From Planctomycetota bacterium (GTDB lineage: Bacteria; Planctomycetota; B15-G4): a DNA stretch of 43,559 nt. Location of the stretch: positions 1 through 43,559 of the forward strand of contig JACKHP010000035.1 in the NCBI GenBank assembly GCA_020638905.1. The letters run 5' to 3'. The notes under the pieces were generated by a model, which was not told the origin of the DNA, made no database searches, and saw only the letters and a program-made list of their open reading frames with translations. The position numbers were made by a program, and so were the translations under genes. Below, piece after piece: positions 16,328 to 24,797 of this stretch (positions within the stretch are counted from its first letter, which is position 1; each line of letters opens with the position of its first letter).

Positions 16328-18238
16328 TCAGTCGAGCACGTACTCCTCGTGCCCGCGCGGCAGGACGCGGCGCAGGCGCACCTGCACGAAGCCCTGTCCG
16401 TCGTCGAGCGCCGCGAGGTCGAGCTGGAACTCGCCCACCGCGGGCACCTCGAACGGATCGACGTGGATGCGCGAGCCCTTGCCCGTCGTCTTCGAGTACG
16501 GCTGCAGGTCGAACGCGAACGCGCCGGACGACTCGAGATCGCCCACCGCGGGCAGCAGCTCCGAGGCCAGCGACGGCGGCACGTCGGCGTCCGGGGGAGG
16601 CTTGACGCGCTTGACGCGCGTGCCGCGCACCTGCATGCCTCCCACCGCGTCGAAGACGAGCCCCGACACGCCCGACACGCCGCCCAGCGGCAGCGTCTGC
16701 TTCAGCTTGGGCGGGTTCTTCGCCTTGGACTCGAGCTTCAGCTCTCCCGCCTCGGCGCCGGCGTTGCCGAGCACGAGCGTGTACACGCCCGTGGCGTCGA
16801 GCTCGAACTTCGCGATGCGCGCGTGCTTGGCGCTCAACACAGACTCGCCGGCCGCCACGCGTGGCTGTCCGTCGGGACCGCAGAGCGCCAGCGTCGGCTC
16901 GGCGGCCGACGCGCCCTTGCGGCGCGCGTCGAAGGTGATCTTGCTGCCGGCCAGTCCCTCGAACGCCAGCACGCGCTCTTCGCTCGGGGCGAGGGTCGCG
17001 GAGACGCGGTCGCCGGGCACGACGAAGGCGTCGACGCCGTCGATCAGTCCGTCGGAGTCGCTCGACGCGAAGGCGTCGTGCAGCCATCCCACGAGGTCGT
17101 CGACCTGGGCCTGGCCCGGCTCGAAGTACGTCGACCCGATCGACTTGCGCTGCTTGAACGGTGCCGGATCGGTGATCACGAGGCGCGTGCGCGCAGGGTG
17201 CCGGCGCTTCCACGCGTAGCCGTGCCACGCCGGGTGGACGCCGTAGACGCCGTCCTTGCCCTGACCCGAGAAGCAGAACGGCAGGTCGCCGCAGCCCTTC
17301 GTCTTCGGCGAGTAGTCGGTGCAGACCGACTTCTCTTCGTAGAGCATGTAGATCGGCAGCGCGCCGTTCACGAGGCGGTCTTCGTACATCAGCGCCGAGA
17401 GCGGCAGCAGCTCGGACGGGTCGGCCTCGCCCAGGAAGCGGATCGGTTCCTCGCTGTCACCGTCGAGGCCGAGGAAGCCGGCGCCGAGTTCCTGGTCGTC
17501 GCGGTAGAGCGGGAACCACACGCTGCCGAGCATGAGCACGGCCACGCTCACGCGGGTCGGTTCGTCGTACGCCCCGCCGAGTCCGGCGAAGGGCGCCTCG
17601 TCGCGGCGGTCGGCGGCGAGGGCCGTCCACATGGAGGTGATCGCGCCGGCCGAACGGCCCGAGATGCCGATGCGCTCGGGGTCGAGCAGCGCCAGGGTCG
17701 CGGCCTCGTCGTCGGCGAACGGGGCCTCGCCGCGAGCCATGTGCCGCACGTACTGCACGACCGTGACCGCGTCCACGAGGCAGTTCGGGTAGCCGGGGTC
17801 GTCGTAGGGCGCGATGCCCTCGCCCGCGAGGTCGGGCGGCACGTATCCCGGCGGGTGCAGCAGGCCGTGCCCGGGGACCTCGGGCACCGGGTCGCAGGAC
17901 GTCGTCCACACCTCGTCGTCGAGCAGCACCGAGGGCGTGACGCGCGCCACGACGACCGCGATCCCCGACTCGATCACGTGGTACAGGAAGCTCTCCTCGG
18001 TGAGTTCGGCCACGTCGTTCGTCGCGGCGAAGCCCGAGAGGTCGACGTGGATCAGCACCGGCCAACCGTCGGCGGGACGCGCGAGCGCGTCGGGCGGCAG
18101 GAACAACCGGTACGTCTCGAGACAGTGCCCCACGAGCGGAGGCGTGACGTAGGACCACGGCTCGGTGTTGTACGCCTGGTGCGTGGGCGCACCATCGCCG
18201 GCCAGTGCGAGCGAGAGCAGCAGGACGAGAGCGGACAT
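16328..18238 (-). CDS. Exported alpha/beta hydrolase with C-terminal beta domain
   Basis: The product is 636 residues. It starts with a signal peptide (MSALVLLLSLALAGDG). An alpha/beta-hydrolase core follows, with the nucleophile motif GRSAG (about Ser196) and histidine candidates in GVHPAWHGYAW (H335/H339). Around residues 410-500 a beta-rich domain resembles the bacterial pre-peptidase C-terminal (PPC) fold: it has LAPSEERVLAFEGLAGSKITFDARR and a strand ending GVYTLVLGN. The last 130 residues are another beta-rich region. Several cysteines in the hydrolase part suggest disulfides. The start at 18238 was chosen for the signal peptide; the ribosome site is weak. Substrate unknown; esterase or peptidase both possible. 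Confidence 0.75.
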   Translation of the reverse strand: MSALVLLLSLALAGDGAPTHQAYNTEPWSYVTPPLVGHCLETYRLFLPPDALARPADGWPVLIHVDLSGFAATNDVAELTEESFLYHVIESGIAVVVARVTPSVLLDDEVWTTSCDPVPEVPGHGLLHPPGYVPPDLAGEGIAPYDDPGYPNCLVDAVTVVQYVRHMARGEAPFADDEAATLALLDPERIGISGRSAGAITSMWTALAADRRDEAPFAGLGGAYDEPTRVSVAVLMLGSVWFPLYRDDQELGAGFLGLDGDSEEPIRFLGEADPSELLPLSALMYEDRLVNGALPIYMLYEEKSVCTDYSPKTKGCGDLPFCFSGQGKDGVYGVHPAWHGYAWKRRHPARTRLVITDPAPFKQRKSIGSTYFEPGQAQVDDLVGWLHDAFASSDSDGLIDGVDAFVVPGDRVSATLAPSEERVLAFEGLAGSKITFDARRKGASAAEPTLALCGPDGQPRVAAGESVLSAKHARIAKFELDATGVYTLVLGNAGAEAGELKLESKAKNPPKLKQTLPLGGVSGVSGLVFDAVGGMQVRGTRVKRVKPPPDADVPPSLASELLPAVGDLESSGAFAFDLQPYSKTTGKGSRIHVDPFEVPAVGEFQLDLAALDDGQGFVQVRLRRVLPRGHEEYVLD

Positions 18239-18412
18239 CGGTGCCGGGTGTCGAGGAGGGGCGAGCGATCGGCGGCGGGCGACGATCGACGACGTGCTCG
18301 TCTCGGGACCCCGCGCGGCCGCGACATCGGACACCCGTCGCGGCGGCACTGACGGGACGGTCATCCTAGCAGGACGCAGCCACCCTTCGCGCGTGACGCA
18401 CCCCTTGCCCGT

Positions 18413-20425
18413 CTACTCGAGCACCGTCCCCACGGAGAGGTGCAGGTCGGCGCCGCGCTCGCCCAGGCGCAGCGCGAACACGCCCTGGTGCGCGAGCGTC
18501 ATCCACTGCAGGCTCTCGCGCCAGGCACGCGCGAGCTGCGGGACGACCTCGGCCTGCCGCTGCGCGTCGCGCTGGAGCAGGATCGCGTCGAGTTCGGCCT
18601 CGAGCGCCTTGGCGCGCTGAGGCGTGAGCTCGCCGGCGTAGGTCGTCGCGACGAGCTTCGCGCGTTCCTGTTCGCGCAGCGTGGCGAAGTCGAGCTGGCT
18701 GTCGAGGTCGGCCAGGTACTCGCCGTACGGGTCGAGGATCTCGAGCAGGCGCGCGGTGTCGACCCATCCCGCGGCGTTGCCCTGGGCCTTGTCGCCGCCG
18801 AGCGGCTCGAACGACTGCAGCAGCGCGCGCACGCGGTCGCCGGTCACCGTACGCGAGCCCGCCACCGACGGCTTGTGCAGCGAGTAGACCGAGACCATGT
18901 TGCCCAGCAGGTCGTTGTCGTTGGACAACAGCAGCATCTTGTCCTCGAGGACCATCCAGGCCACCTCGCCGAACGAGAGGCCCGTCAGCTCGGCGTACTT
19001 GCGCGTGCCGACGCCCTCGTCGATCTGGAACATGCGCTTGGGCGACAGGCCGAGGTAGTCGTGGCCGCGCAGGAAGAAGTCCTCGAGCTGCGACCAGCCG
19101 GCGCCGTCGCGCAGGCGCAGCACGATCGCGATGGACGGCAGCGGCTGGCTGCCCTCGGGCACCTCGTGGTAGTTCTTGCGCACCGCGATCGTGATCTCGT
19201 CCTCGACGATGCGCGAGAGACGCAGCGCGAGCGACGGCGCGTCCTGGATCTTCTCGCTGCCGAGGCGCGAGACGTCGCGCAGCGTCGAGTCGACGAGCGT
19301 GCGCAGTTCGGGATCCATCGCGTCGACGAGCACGCCCAGCGCGCGCCGCAGGTCGATGTTGAGCGTGAGCGTGGCGGCGATGTCCTCGGGCAGCAGCGCG
19401 AAGACGTCCTCGAGGCGCTGCTTGGCCAGGAACGCCGGACGTCCCAGCAGCCCGCCCGTGTCGGACGCGACGGCGTCGACGTCGACGTCGGCGTGCGCGC
19501 GCAGCGTGACCCGTCCGTCGACGATCTGCAGGCGGCCGACCGAGTCGAGCATGTGCGAGACGTCGACGATCTTCGGCAGCGCGTCGCTCAGCAGGTCGCG
19601 ATCGGGAACGGACCCGTCGAGCAACCCGCTGGCCGGCAGGAGGTGCGCGAGGTTCGCGGTGAACGCCAGGTCGAAGCCGTCCTCCGGCGACGTCAGCCCG
19701 CGCGGCATCGACTCGGACACGATGCGCGAGAGACCCACCGAGCGCTCCTGGCCGCCGTGCGCCGTGGCGAGCACGTCCTGCACGAGCGCCTCGTCCTGGG
19801 ACGCGACGAGCAGGTCGAGGTCGCGCGCGTAGAAGAACGGCTGCCCGTCGAACGAGGCCTCGAAGTAGGGCGCGCCCGGCACCGTCGGGTGCTCGTGCTC
19901 GACCCGTCCGCCCAGGACGCCCTCGAACTGCGTGCTCTCGACGGCCAGCTTGCCCGTGCTCGAGAGCCGGCACAGCAGGCCCCACGGCCCTCCCTCGGCG
20001 ACGTTCCGTCCGATCACGACCACCTCGGTGCCGAGCATGTCGAGCACGTCGAGCGGGAGCTGGTCGAGCTGGCCGCGCAACTCGTCGGACGCGGTCGACA
20101 GCTCGTCGGGCCAGCTCAGCGACTTCCACCAGTCGGTGGCCGTCAGGCTCTTCCACTCGGGCTGCAGCGCGAGCTTGTCGAACAGCCGCGGCCGCGGGAA
20201 GCTCGCGAAGTCGGAGTCGAGGCGTTCGCGCCGCGCGTAGACGTCGACGTCCCGCGGGACGAGCAGGTCGAAGCCCGGCTGGCTCTCCTCGAACGGGTCG
20301 AAGAAGAGCTGGGTGAACGCGAACCAGGCGACAAGGGCCACGATCACGAGCACCGCGCCGAGGCGTCCTGTGAGGCGTCCCGAGCGGCTGCCTCGGGTGC
20401 GGCGGGCGCGGCGACGGCGGGCCAT
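18413..20425 (-). CDS. Large single-pass membrane protein of unknown function
   Basis: This 670-residue protein begins with an Arg-rich stretch and one transmembrane helix (about residues 21-41), followed by a large extracytoplasmic region. No catalytic motif is visible. The opening FDLLVPRDVDVYARR and several strand-helix units (FGEVAWMVLEDKMLLLSND, LPSIAIVLRLRDG) faintly resemble DUF3352-like proteins that begin with a short membrane anchor; I do not make that call. A charged helix near 585-640 may be coiled. The ATG at 20425 has GAGAGGA upstream. It is divergent from the aminotransferase gene, with a 309-base intergenic region between. Confidence 0.75.
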   Translation of the reverse strand: MARRRRARRTRGSRSGRLTGRLGAVLVIVALVAWFAFTQLFFDPFEESQPGFDLLVPRDVDVYARRERLDSDFASFPRPRLFDKLALQPEWKSLTATDWWKSLSWPDELSTASDELRGQLDQLPLDVLDMLGTEVVVIGRNVAEGGPWGLLCRLSSTGKLAVESTQFEGVLGGRVEHEHPTVPGAPYFEASFDGQPFFYARDLDLLVASQDEALVQDVLATAHGGQERSVGLSRIVSESMPRGLTSPEDGFDLAFTANLAHLLPASGLLDGSVPDRDLLSDALPKIVDVSHMLDSVGRLQIVDGRVTLRAHADVDVDAVASDTGGLLGRPAFLAKQRLEDVFALLPEDIAATLTLNIDLRRALGVLVDAMDPELRTLVDSTLRDVSRLGSEKIQDAPSLALRLSRIVEDEITIAVRKNYHEVPEGSQPLPSIAIVLRLRDGAGWSQLEDFFLRGHDYLGLSPKRMFQIDEGVGTRKYAELTGLSFGEVAWMVLEDKMLLLSNDNDLLGNMVSVYSLHKPSVAGSRTVTGDRVRALLQSFEPLGGDKAQGNAAGWVDTARLLEILDPYGEYLADLDSQLDFATLREQERAKLVATTYAGELTPQRAKALEAELDAILLQRDAQRQAEVVPQLARAWRESLQWMTLAHQGVFALRLGERGADLHLSVGTVLE

Positions 20426-20734
20426 GTCGTTCCTCTCGATCGGCTCGGGCTGCGGTCGGCGAGGGCGCGACCGGCGGACGGGAAGCAGCGGCATCGGACG
20501 TCTCCAGCGGCCCTCGGACGACGTCGCGCGGGCGGGCGGGCCCGTGCGACGACCTGTCGCGGACCCCGCTTGAGACGAACGCACACGGTCCCGTCGTCCC
20601 GGCGTCGGCGCAAGGGTCTTGCGCCGCCGGGCGGCCGCCCTGGCCGCCCCGGGGAGGGCCGCGATCGGGCGCGACCCTTGCGCCCTCGCCGACGGACGGC
20701 GAACATCGGGCGCTTTCCCCGGGGATTTCGCAGC
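20426..20734. promoter_or_regulatory. Divergent intergenic region with inverted repeat
   Basis: No gene is seen. GGCGCAAG (20607-20614) and CTTGCGCC (20618-20625) form an 8-bp inverted repeat with a three-base centre, and CTTGCGCC recurs at 20677-20684. The arrangement could be an operator for one of the divergent genes; a protein-binding role is inferred. Confidence 0.35.
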
Positions 20735-21925
20735 ATGAAGCCGTCCTGCCGCGCCGAGGCCATCCCGGCCTCGCTCACCTTCACCATCGACGCGCGCGTG
20801 AACGAGCTCCGTGCCGCGGGCGTCGACGTGGTGGGGCTCGGCGCCGGCCAGCCCGACTTCCCCTGCCCCCCGGCGGCGCTCGAGGGCGCCCGCCGCTACC
20901 TCGAGGAGAGCGGCGGCAAGGTCGGCTACACGGCCTCGGGCGGCATCGCGCCGCTGCGCAAGGCGGCCGCCGAGCACGTCAGCCGGGTCGCCGGCGTGAC
21001 CTACGCACCCTCGCAGCTCGTCGTCACGAACGGTGCCAAGGAGGCTCTGGCGCTGGCCATCGCGGCGCTCTGCGACGACGGCGACGAGATCGCGCTGCCG
21101 GCGCCGTCGTGGCTCAGCTACGAGCCGATGGCGAACGCCTTCGGGGCGCGCGCGGCGGTCGTGCAGGGCGACGAGCGCCGGGGTTTCCGCATCACTCCCG
21201 AGGCGCTCGAGGCGGCCATCGGGCCCAAGACCCGGGCCGTCCTGCTGAACTCGCCCTGCAACCCGACCGGCAGCGTGTATCCGCGCGAAGAGCTGCTCGC
21301 ACTGGCCGAGGTGATCGTGGCGCGCGACCTGTGGATCGTCTCCGACGAGATCTACTGGCCCTTCGTGTTCGAGGGCAGCCACGTCTCGCCGGCCTCGCTG
21401 CCCGGCATGTCCGAGCGCACGATCGTCGTGAACGGACTCAGCAAGTCGCACTCGATGACCGGCTGGCGCATCGGACTGCTGGCGGCGCCGCCCGCCGTCG
21501 CCGACGCCGTCGACAACCTCAAGAGCCACCTCTCGAGCAACGCGTCGACGCCCGCGCAGTACGCCGCCCTGGGTGCCCTGACCCACGACGACGGCCAGAT
21601 CGGACGCATGCGCGAGGCCTTCCGGCGCCGGCGCGAACTGGCCTGCACGCTGCTCGGCGAGATCGAGGGCGTCGAGTTCCATCGGCCCGAGGGAGCGTTC
21701 TACGTCTTCCCGCGGGTCGACAGGTTCTACGGCGGCGCGATCTCGGGCAGCCTCGACTTCTGCACCGCGCTGCTCGAGGAGGGACGGCTGGCCGCCGTCC
21801 CCGGCGCGGTCTTCGGCGAGGACCGCTGCATCCGGCTCTCGATCGCGACGGGCGACGACGCCATCGCCGAGGGCATCCGCCGCCTGGGCGCGTTCTGCGC
21901 CACGCTGCGCGCACGGGTCGGATAG
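20735..21925 (+). CDS. PLP-dependent aminotransferase, aspartate aminotransferase family (class I)
   Basis: This 396-residue enzyme transfers amino groups using pyridoxal phosphate, probably between aspartate and 2-oxoglutarate. Landmarks are GAGQPDFPCP near the N-terminus, the GYTASGG loop, NSPCNPTGS (cofactor-contacting Asn), the SDEIYWP segment (Asp to the PLP ring nitrogen) and the Schiff-base lysine in GLSKSHSMTGWRIG. The ATG at 20735 is supported by homology (KPSCRAEAIPASLTFTIDARV). The ribosome site is weak (GGGGAT about nine bases upstream). The split transketolase genes follow on the same strand after 210 bases. Other class I acceptors cannot be excluded. Confidence 0.92.
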   Translation: MKPSCRAEAIPASLTFTIDARVNELRAAGVDVVGLGAGQPDFPCPPAALEGARRYLEESGGKVGYTASGGIAPLRKAAAEHVSRVAGVTYAPSQLVVTNGAKEALALAIAALCDDGDEIALPAPSWLSYEPMANAFGARAAVVQGDERRGFRITPEALEAAIGPKTRAVLLNSPCNPTGSVYPREELLALAEVIVARDLWIVSDEIYWPFVFEGSHVSPASLPGMSERTIVVNGLSKSHSMTGWRIGLLAAPPAVADAVDNLKSHLSSNASTPAQYAALGALTHDDGQIGRMREAFRRRRELACTLLGEIEGVEFHRPEGAFYVFPRVDRFYGGAISGSLDFCTALLEEGRLAAVPGAVFGEDRCIRLSIATGDDAIAEGIRRLGAFCATLRARVG

Positions 21926-22135
21926 GCGACGAATCCCGTCCGCCCCCTTGCGCGGAAGGCCCGCGCATCGCACGGTGGACCCGCCGAGGGAGCCGCGCCA
22001 GGTCGTCGCGCGCCGGGCCCCCGTCGACGACCGCGCGTGAGGGCTCGCCGCCCGCCGAGCCGGCCGGCCCGACGGATCCCGCGCGACGCCGAGCGCGGGG
22101 TCCCGGCGGCGCCGCCACCCCGGAGTGCCTCCAAG

Positions 22136-23089
22136 ATGCCCACCGCAGCCGCCAAGGTCGCCACCCGCGAGGCGTACGGCAAGGCGCTCGCCGCCCTCGG
22201 CGACGAGCGCGAAGACATCATCGTGCTCGACGCCGACCTCTCGGGCTCGACCAAGACGGCCGTGTTCAAGAAGGGCCACCCCGACCGCTTCCTGAACATG
22301 GGCGTGGCCGAGGCCAACATGATGGGCGTCGCCTCGGGACTGGCCTCGACCGGGCTCACCGCGTTCGCGTCCTCGTTCGCGATGTTCGCCGCCGGCAAGG
22401 CCTACGAGCAGGTGCGCCAGGAGATCGCCCTGCCGCGCGCCAACGTGAAGATCTGCGCCACGCACGCCGGCCTGACCGTGGGCGAGGACGGCGCCAGCCA
22501 CCAGGTGCTGGAGGACATCGCGCTCATGCGCGTGCTCCCGAACATGACCGTCATCGTGCCGGCCGACGCGACCGAGACCGAGCAGGCCGTCCGCGCCGTG
22601 GCCGAGCTGCAGGGACCCGCCTACGTGCGCCTCTCGCGCATGGCCACTCCGGTGCTCTTCGATCCCGCGACGTACCGCTTCGAGATCGGCAGGATCGCGA
22701 CGCTGCGCGAGGGCAGCGACGTGACGATCGCCGCCACGGGCGTGTGCGTCTGCGCCGCGCTCGAGGCCGCCGAGCTGCTCGAGCGCGACGGCATCTCCGC
22801 GCGCGTGCTGAACGTCGCGTGCGTCAAGCCGCTCGACGTCGAGACGCTCGTGCTGGCCGCGAAGGAGACCGCCGGCATCGTCACCGTCGAGGAGCACCAG
22901 CGCGCCGCGGGCGTGGGCTCGGCGGTGGCCGAGTGCGTCTCGGAGCGCGCGCCGTGTCCCGTGGTGCGGCTCGGCGTGGACGACCGCTTCGGCGAGTCGG
23001 GTGACGGCGCGCAGCTCCTCGAGCACTTCGGCCTGGGCGCGACGCACATCGCCGCCGCCGCGAGCGACCTCGTGGGACGCGCGCAATGA
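22136..23089 (+). CDS. Transketolase, C-terminal subunit
   Basis: This 317-residue protein covers the pyrimidine-binding and C-terminal domains of a split transketolase, which moves two-carbon units in the pentose phosphate pathway. Landmarks include VLDADLSGSTKT, FLNMGVAEANMMGVASGLA (the catalytic Glu that activates thiamine diphosphate is in the GVAEANM motif), THAGLTVGEDGASHQ, and VTVEEHQRAAGVGSAVAE. It stops at TGA 23087-23089, which overlaps the start of the N-terminal subunit gene as ATGA, so the two are likely coupled. In most split transketolases the N-terminal subunit gene comes first; here the order is reversed. Confidence 0.93.
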   Translation: MPTAAAKVATREAYGKALAALGDEREDIIVLDADLSGSTKTAVFKKGHPDRFLNMGVAEANMMGVASGLASTGLTAFASSFAMFAAGKAYEQVRQEIALPRANVKICATHAGLTVGEDGASHQVLEDIALMRVLPNMTVIVPADATETEQAVRAVAELQGPAYVRLSRMATPVLFDPATYRFEIGRIATLREGSDVTIAATGVCVCAALEAAELLERDGISARVLNVACVKPLDVETLVLAAKETAGIVTVEEHQRAAGVGSAVAECVSERAPCPVVRLGVDDRFGESGDGAQLLEHFGLGATHIAAAASDLVGRAQ

Positions 23090-24267
23090 GCGCCGCCGCC
23101 CCGCTCCCGTCCCCCGAGCCCGCGCCGGACCCGCGCAAGGTGCGCGCCCCCTCGCACGCCGCGCCGGCGACGCCCGAGCCCACGCCCTCGCGCAAGCACG
23201 AGCCGCCCACGCCCACCGGCGTGCACGTCGACCCCGCGCCCGCGGTGCAGCACGGACTGCCGGCGTCCGCGCACGTCCCGTCGGACGCGCCCGCGGGACG
23301 CCTGGTCGACGACCACCAGCTCGCCGAGCACCCGGCGTCCACCGCCTTCGACCCCGCGCGCGTCTCGCGTCCGATGGCAGGTCAGGGCCAGGGACGCACC
23401 GCCACCCGTCCGCCGCCCACCGAGAAGGACAGCAGCCGCATGACACCCGACTTCACCGAGCTGGCCGAGATCGCGCGCGAGCTGCGCATCGACGTGATCC
23501 GCATGCTCAACCTGGCGCGCTCGGGACACCCCGGTGGCTCGCTCGGCATGGCCGACGTGTTCACCGCGCTCTGGTTCGGCGGGCACATGCGCGTCGACCC
23601 GAAGAACCCCGCGTGGGGCGAGCGCGACCGCTTCGTGCTGAGCAACGGGCACATCTGCCCGATCCTCTACGCGATCCTGGCGAAGAAGGGCTACTTCCCG
23701 CGCGACGACCTGTGGACGCTGCGCAAGCTCGGCTCGCCGCTGCAAGGCCACCCCGACTTCCACCACACCAAGGGCGTCGACTGCTGCACGGGTTCGCTCG
23801 GCAACGGACTCAGCGTCGGGCTCGGCATGGCGCTCGGCGCCCGCGCCCAGGGCAAGGACTTCCGCGTCTTCGCCGGCAGCTCCGACGGCGAGTCGGAAGA
23901 AGGCCAGGTGTGGGAGATGGCGACCGCGGCCGCGTTCTACGAGGTCGACAACCTGACCGTGCTGATCGACCGCAACGGCATCCAGATCGACGGCTTCACG
24001 AAGGACGTCATGGACCAGGGCGACCTCGGCGCCAAGTACGAGGCCTTCGGCTGGCACAGGCAAGACGTCGACGGGCACGACCTGCGCGCGCTGCACGACG
24101 CGCTGCTCGCCGCACGCGCCGTGAAGGGACGTCCGCAGGTGATCGTCTGCCACACCGTGCTCGGCAAGGGCGTGTCGTTCATGGAGAACCAGCCCAAGTG
24201 GCACGGGCAGGCCCCCGACGACGAGCAGTGCGCGCGGGCCCTGGCCGAGTTGCAGGCCGCTCCCTGA
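23086..24267 (+). CDS. Transketolase, N-terminal subunit, with Pro/Ala-rich N-terminal extension
   Basis: The N-terminal half, from about residue 119, is the thiamine-diphosphate-binding domain, with SGHPGGSLGMADV, the binding loop DGESEEGQVWEMATAAAFYEVDNLTVLIDRN and GKGVSFMENQPKWHG. Residues 1-118 are a Pro/Ala/His-rich, low-complexity stretch absent from ordinary transketolases. The ATG at 23086 overlaps the stop of the preceding gene, giving a coupled ATGA start; an alternative ATG at 23440 has AAGGA about ten bases upstream and would remove the extension. Codon use within the extension looks coding (G/C in third positions). The gene is followed by a hairpin at 24277-24300. Confidence 0.88.
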   Translation: MSAAAPLPSPEPAPDPRKVRAPSHAAPATPEPTPSRKHEPPTPTGVHVDPAPAVQHGLPASAHVPSDAPAGRLVDDHQLAEHPASTAFDPARVSRPMAGQGQGRTATRPPPTEKDSSRMTPDFTELAEIARELRIDVIRMLNLARSGHPGGSLGMADVFTALWFGGHMRVDPKNPAWGERDRFVLSNGHICPILYAILAKKGYFPRDDLWTLRKLGSPLQGHPDFHHTKGVDCCTGSLGNGLSVGLGMALGARAQGKDFRVFAGSSDGESEEGQVWEMATAAAFYEVDNLTVLIDRNGIQIDGFTKDVMDQGDLGAKYEAFGWHRQDVDGHDLRALHDALLAARAVKGRPQVIVCHTVLGKGVSFMENQPKWHGQAPDDEQCARALAELQAAP

Positions 24268-24276
24268 GGCTCCCAC

Positions 24277-24300
24277 CGCGGGGGCGCACCTGCCCCCGCG
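24277..24300 (+). terminator. Probable terminator of the transketolase genes
   Basis: CGCGGGGGC (24277-24285) pairs with GCCCCCGCG (24292-24300) around a six-base loop, ten bases after the stop of the N-terminal subunit gene. No U-tract follows, so a GC-rich or factor-assisted stop is possible. Confidence 0.45.
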
Positions 24301-24797
24301 TCGCGATCCGGACGGAGCCCGACGCGTCGCGCGTCGGCGCGTCCCGCGCGGCCGCGAGTTCACCGAGACTTCACGCGCCCCGCGCACGTCGTGCACGCGA
24401 CATGGCGATGCTGCCGTGCGTCGTCGAGATCGCACCGCGGGTCCGGCTCCGCTCCCACCCCTCCCCGGGAGCTCGCCTCGCCCGCGACCGACCCACCCTC
24501 CGGGCCCGCGGCGCGCTCTCTCCGACACGTCGGACGCTGGACGGCACCGGCTTCCCCACGGGGCCCGTGCCCTCCGTCGTCCGACGGAGAGCCCTCCCAC
24601 CCTGACGCGACACCACGAGCCACGACTTTCGGCGCGCCCCGACGGGATCCCGCTCGGCCAGACCGAACGCGACGACCCCAACCGACACCCCCGTCGGGGC
24701 GCTCCCTTGGCGCGCGGAGCCGGGTGGCGGGACGCCGCGCGCGTCGCGGCATCGCACGGCGCGCGACGCGGCGCGGACGCCATGCGCGCCGCGCGCG
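24301..24797. other. Intergenic region of about 500 bases, no gene seen
   Basis: The open frames here are Pro/Arg/Ser-rich and look like chance frames of GC-rich DNA. No tRNA or strong stem-loop beyond the hairpin at 24277-24300 was found. It lies between the convergent transketolase and HupE-like genes. Confidence 0.5.

Noticed and set aside
18440..20734. Long plus-strand frame opposite the large single-pass protein gene, ending in the aminotransferase
   Set aside because: Only the part from 20735 has aminotransferase homology; the rest is antisense to a gene with a good ribosome site and membrane anchor.
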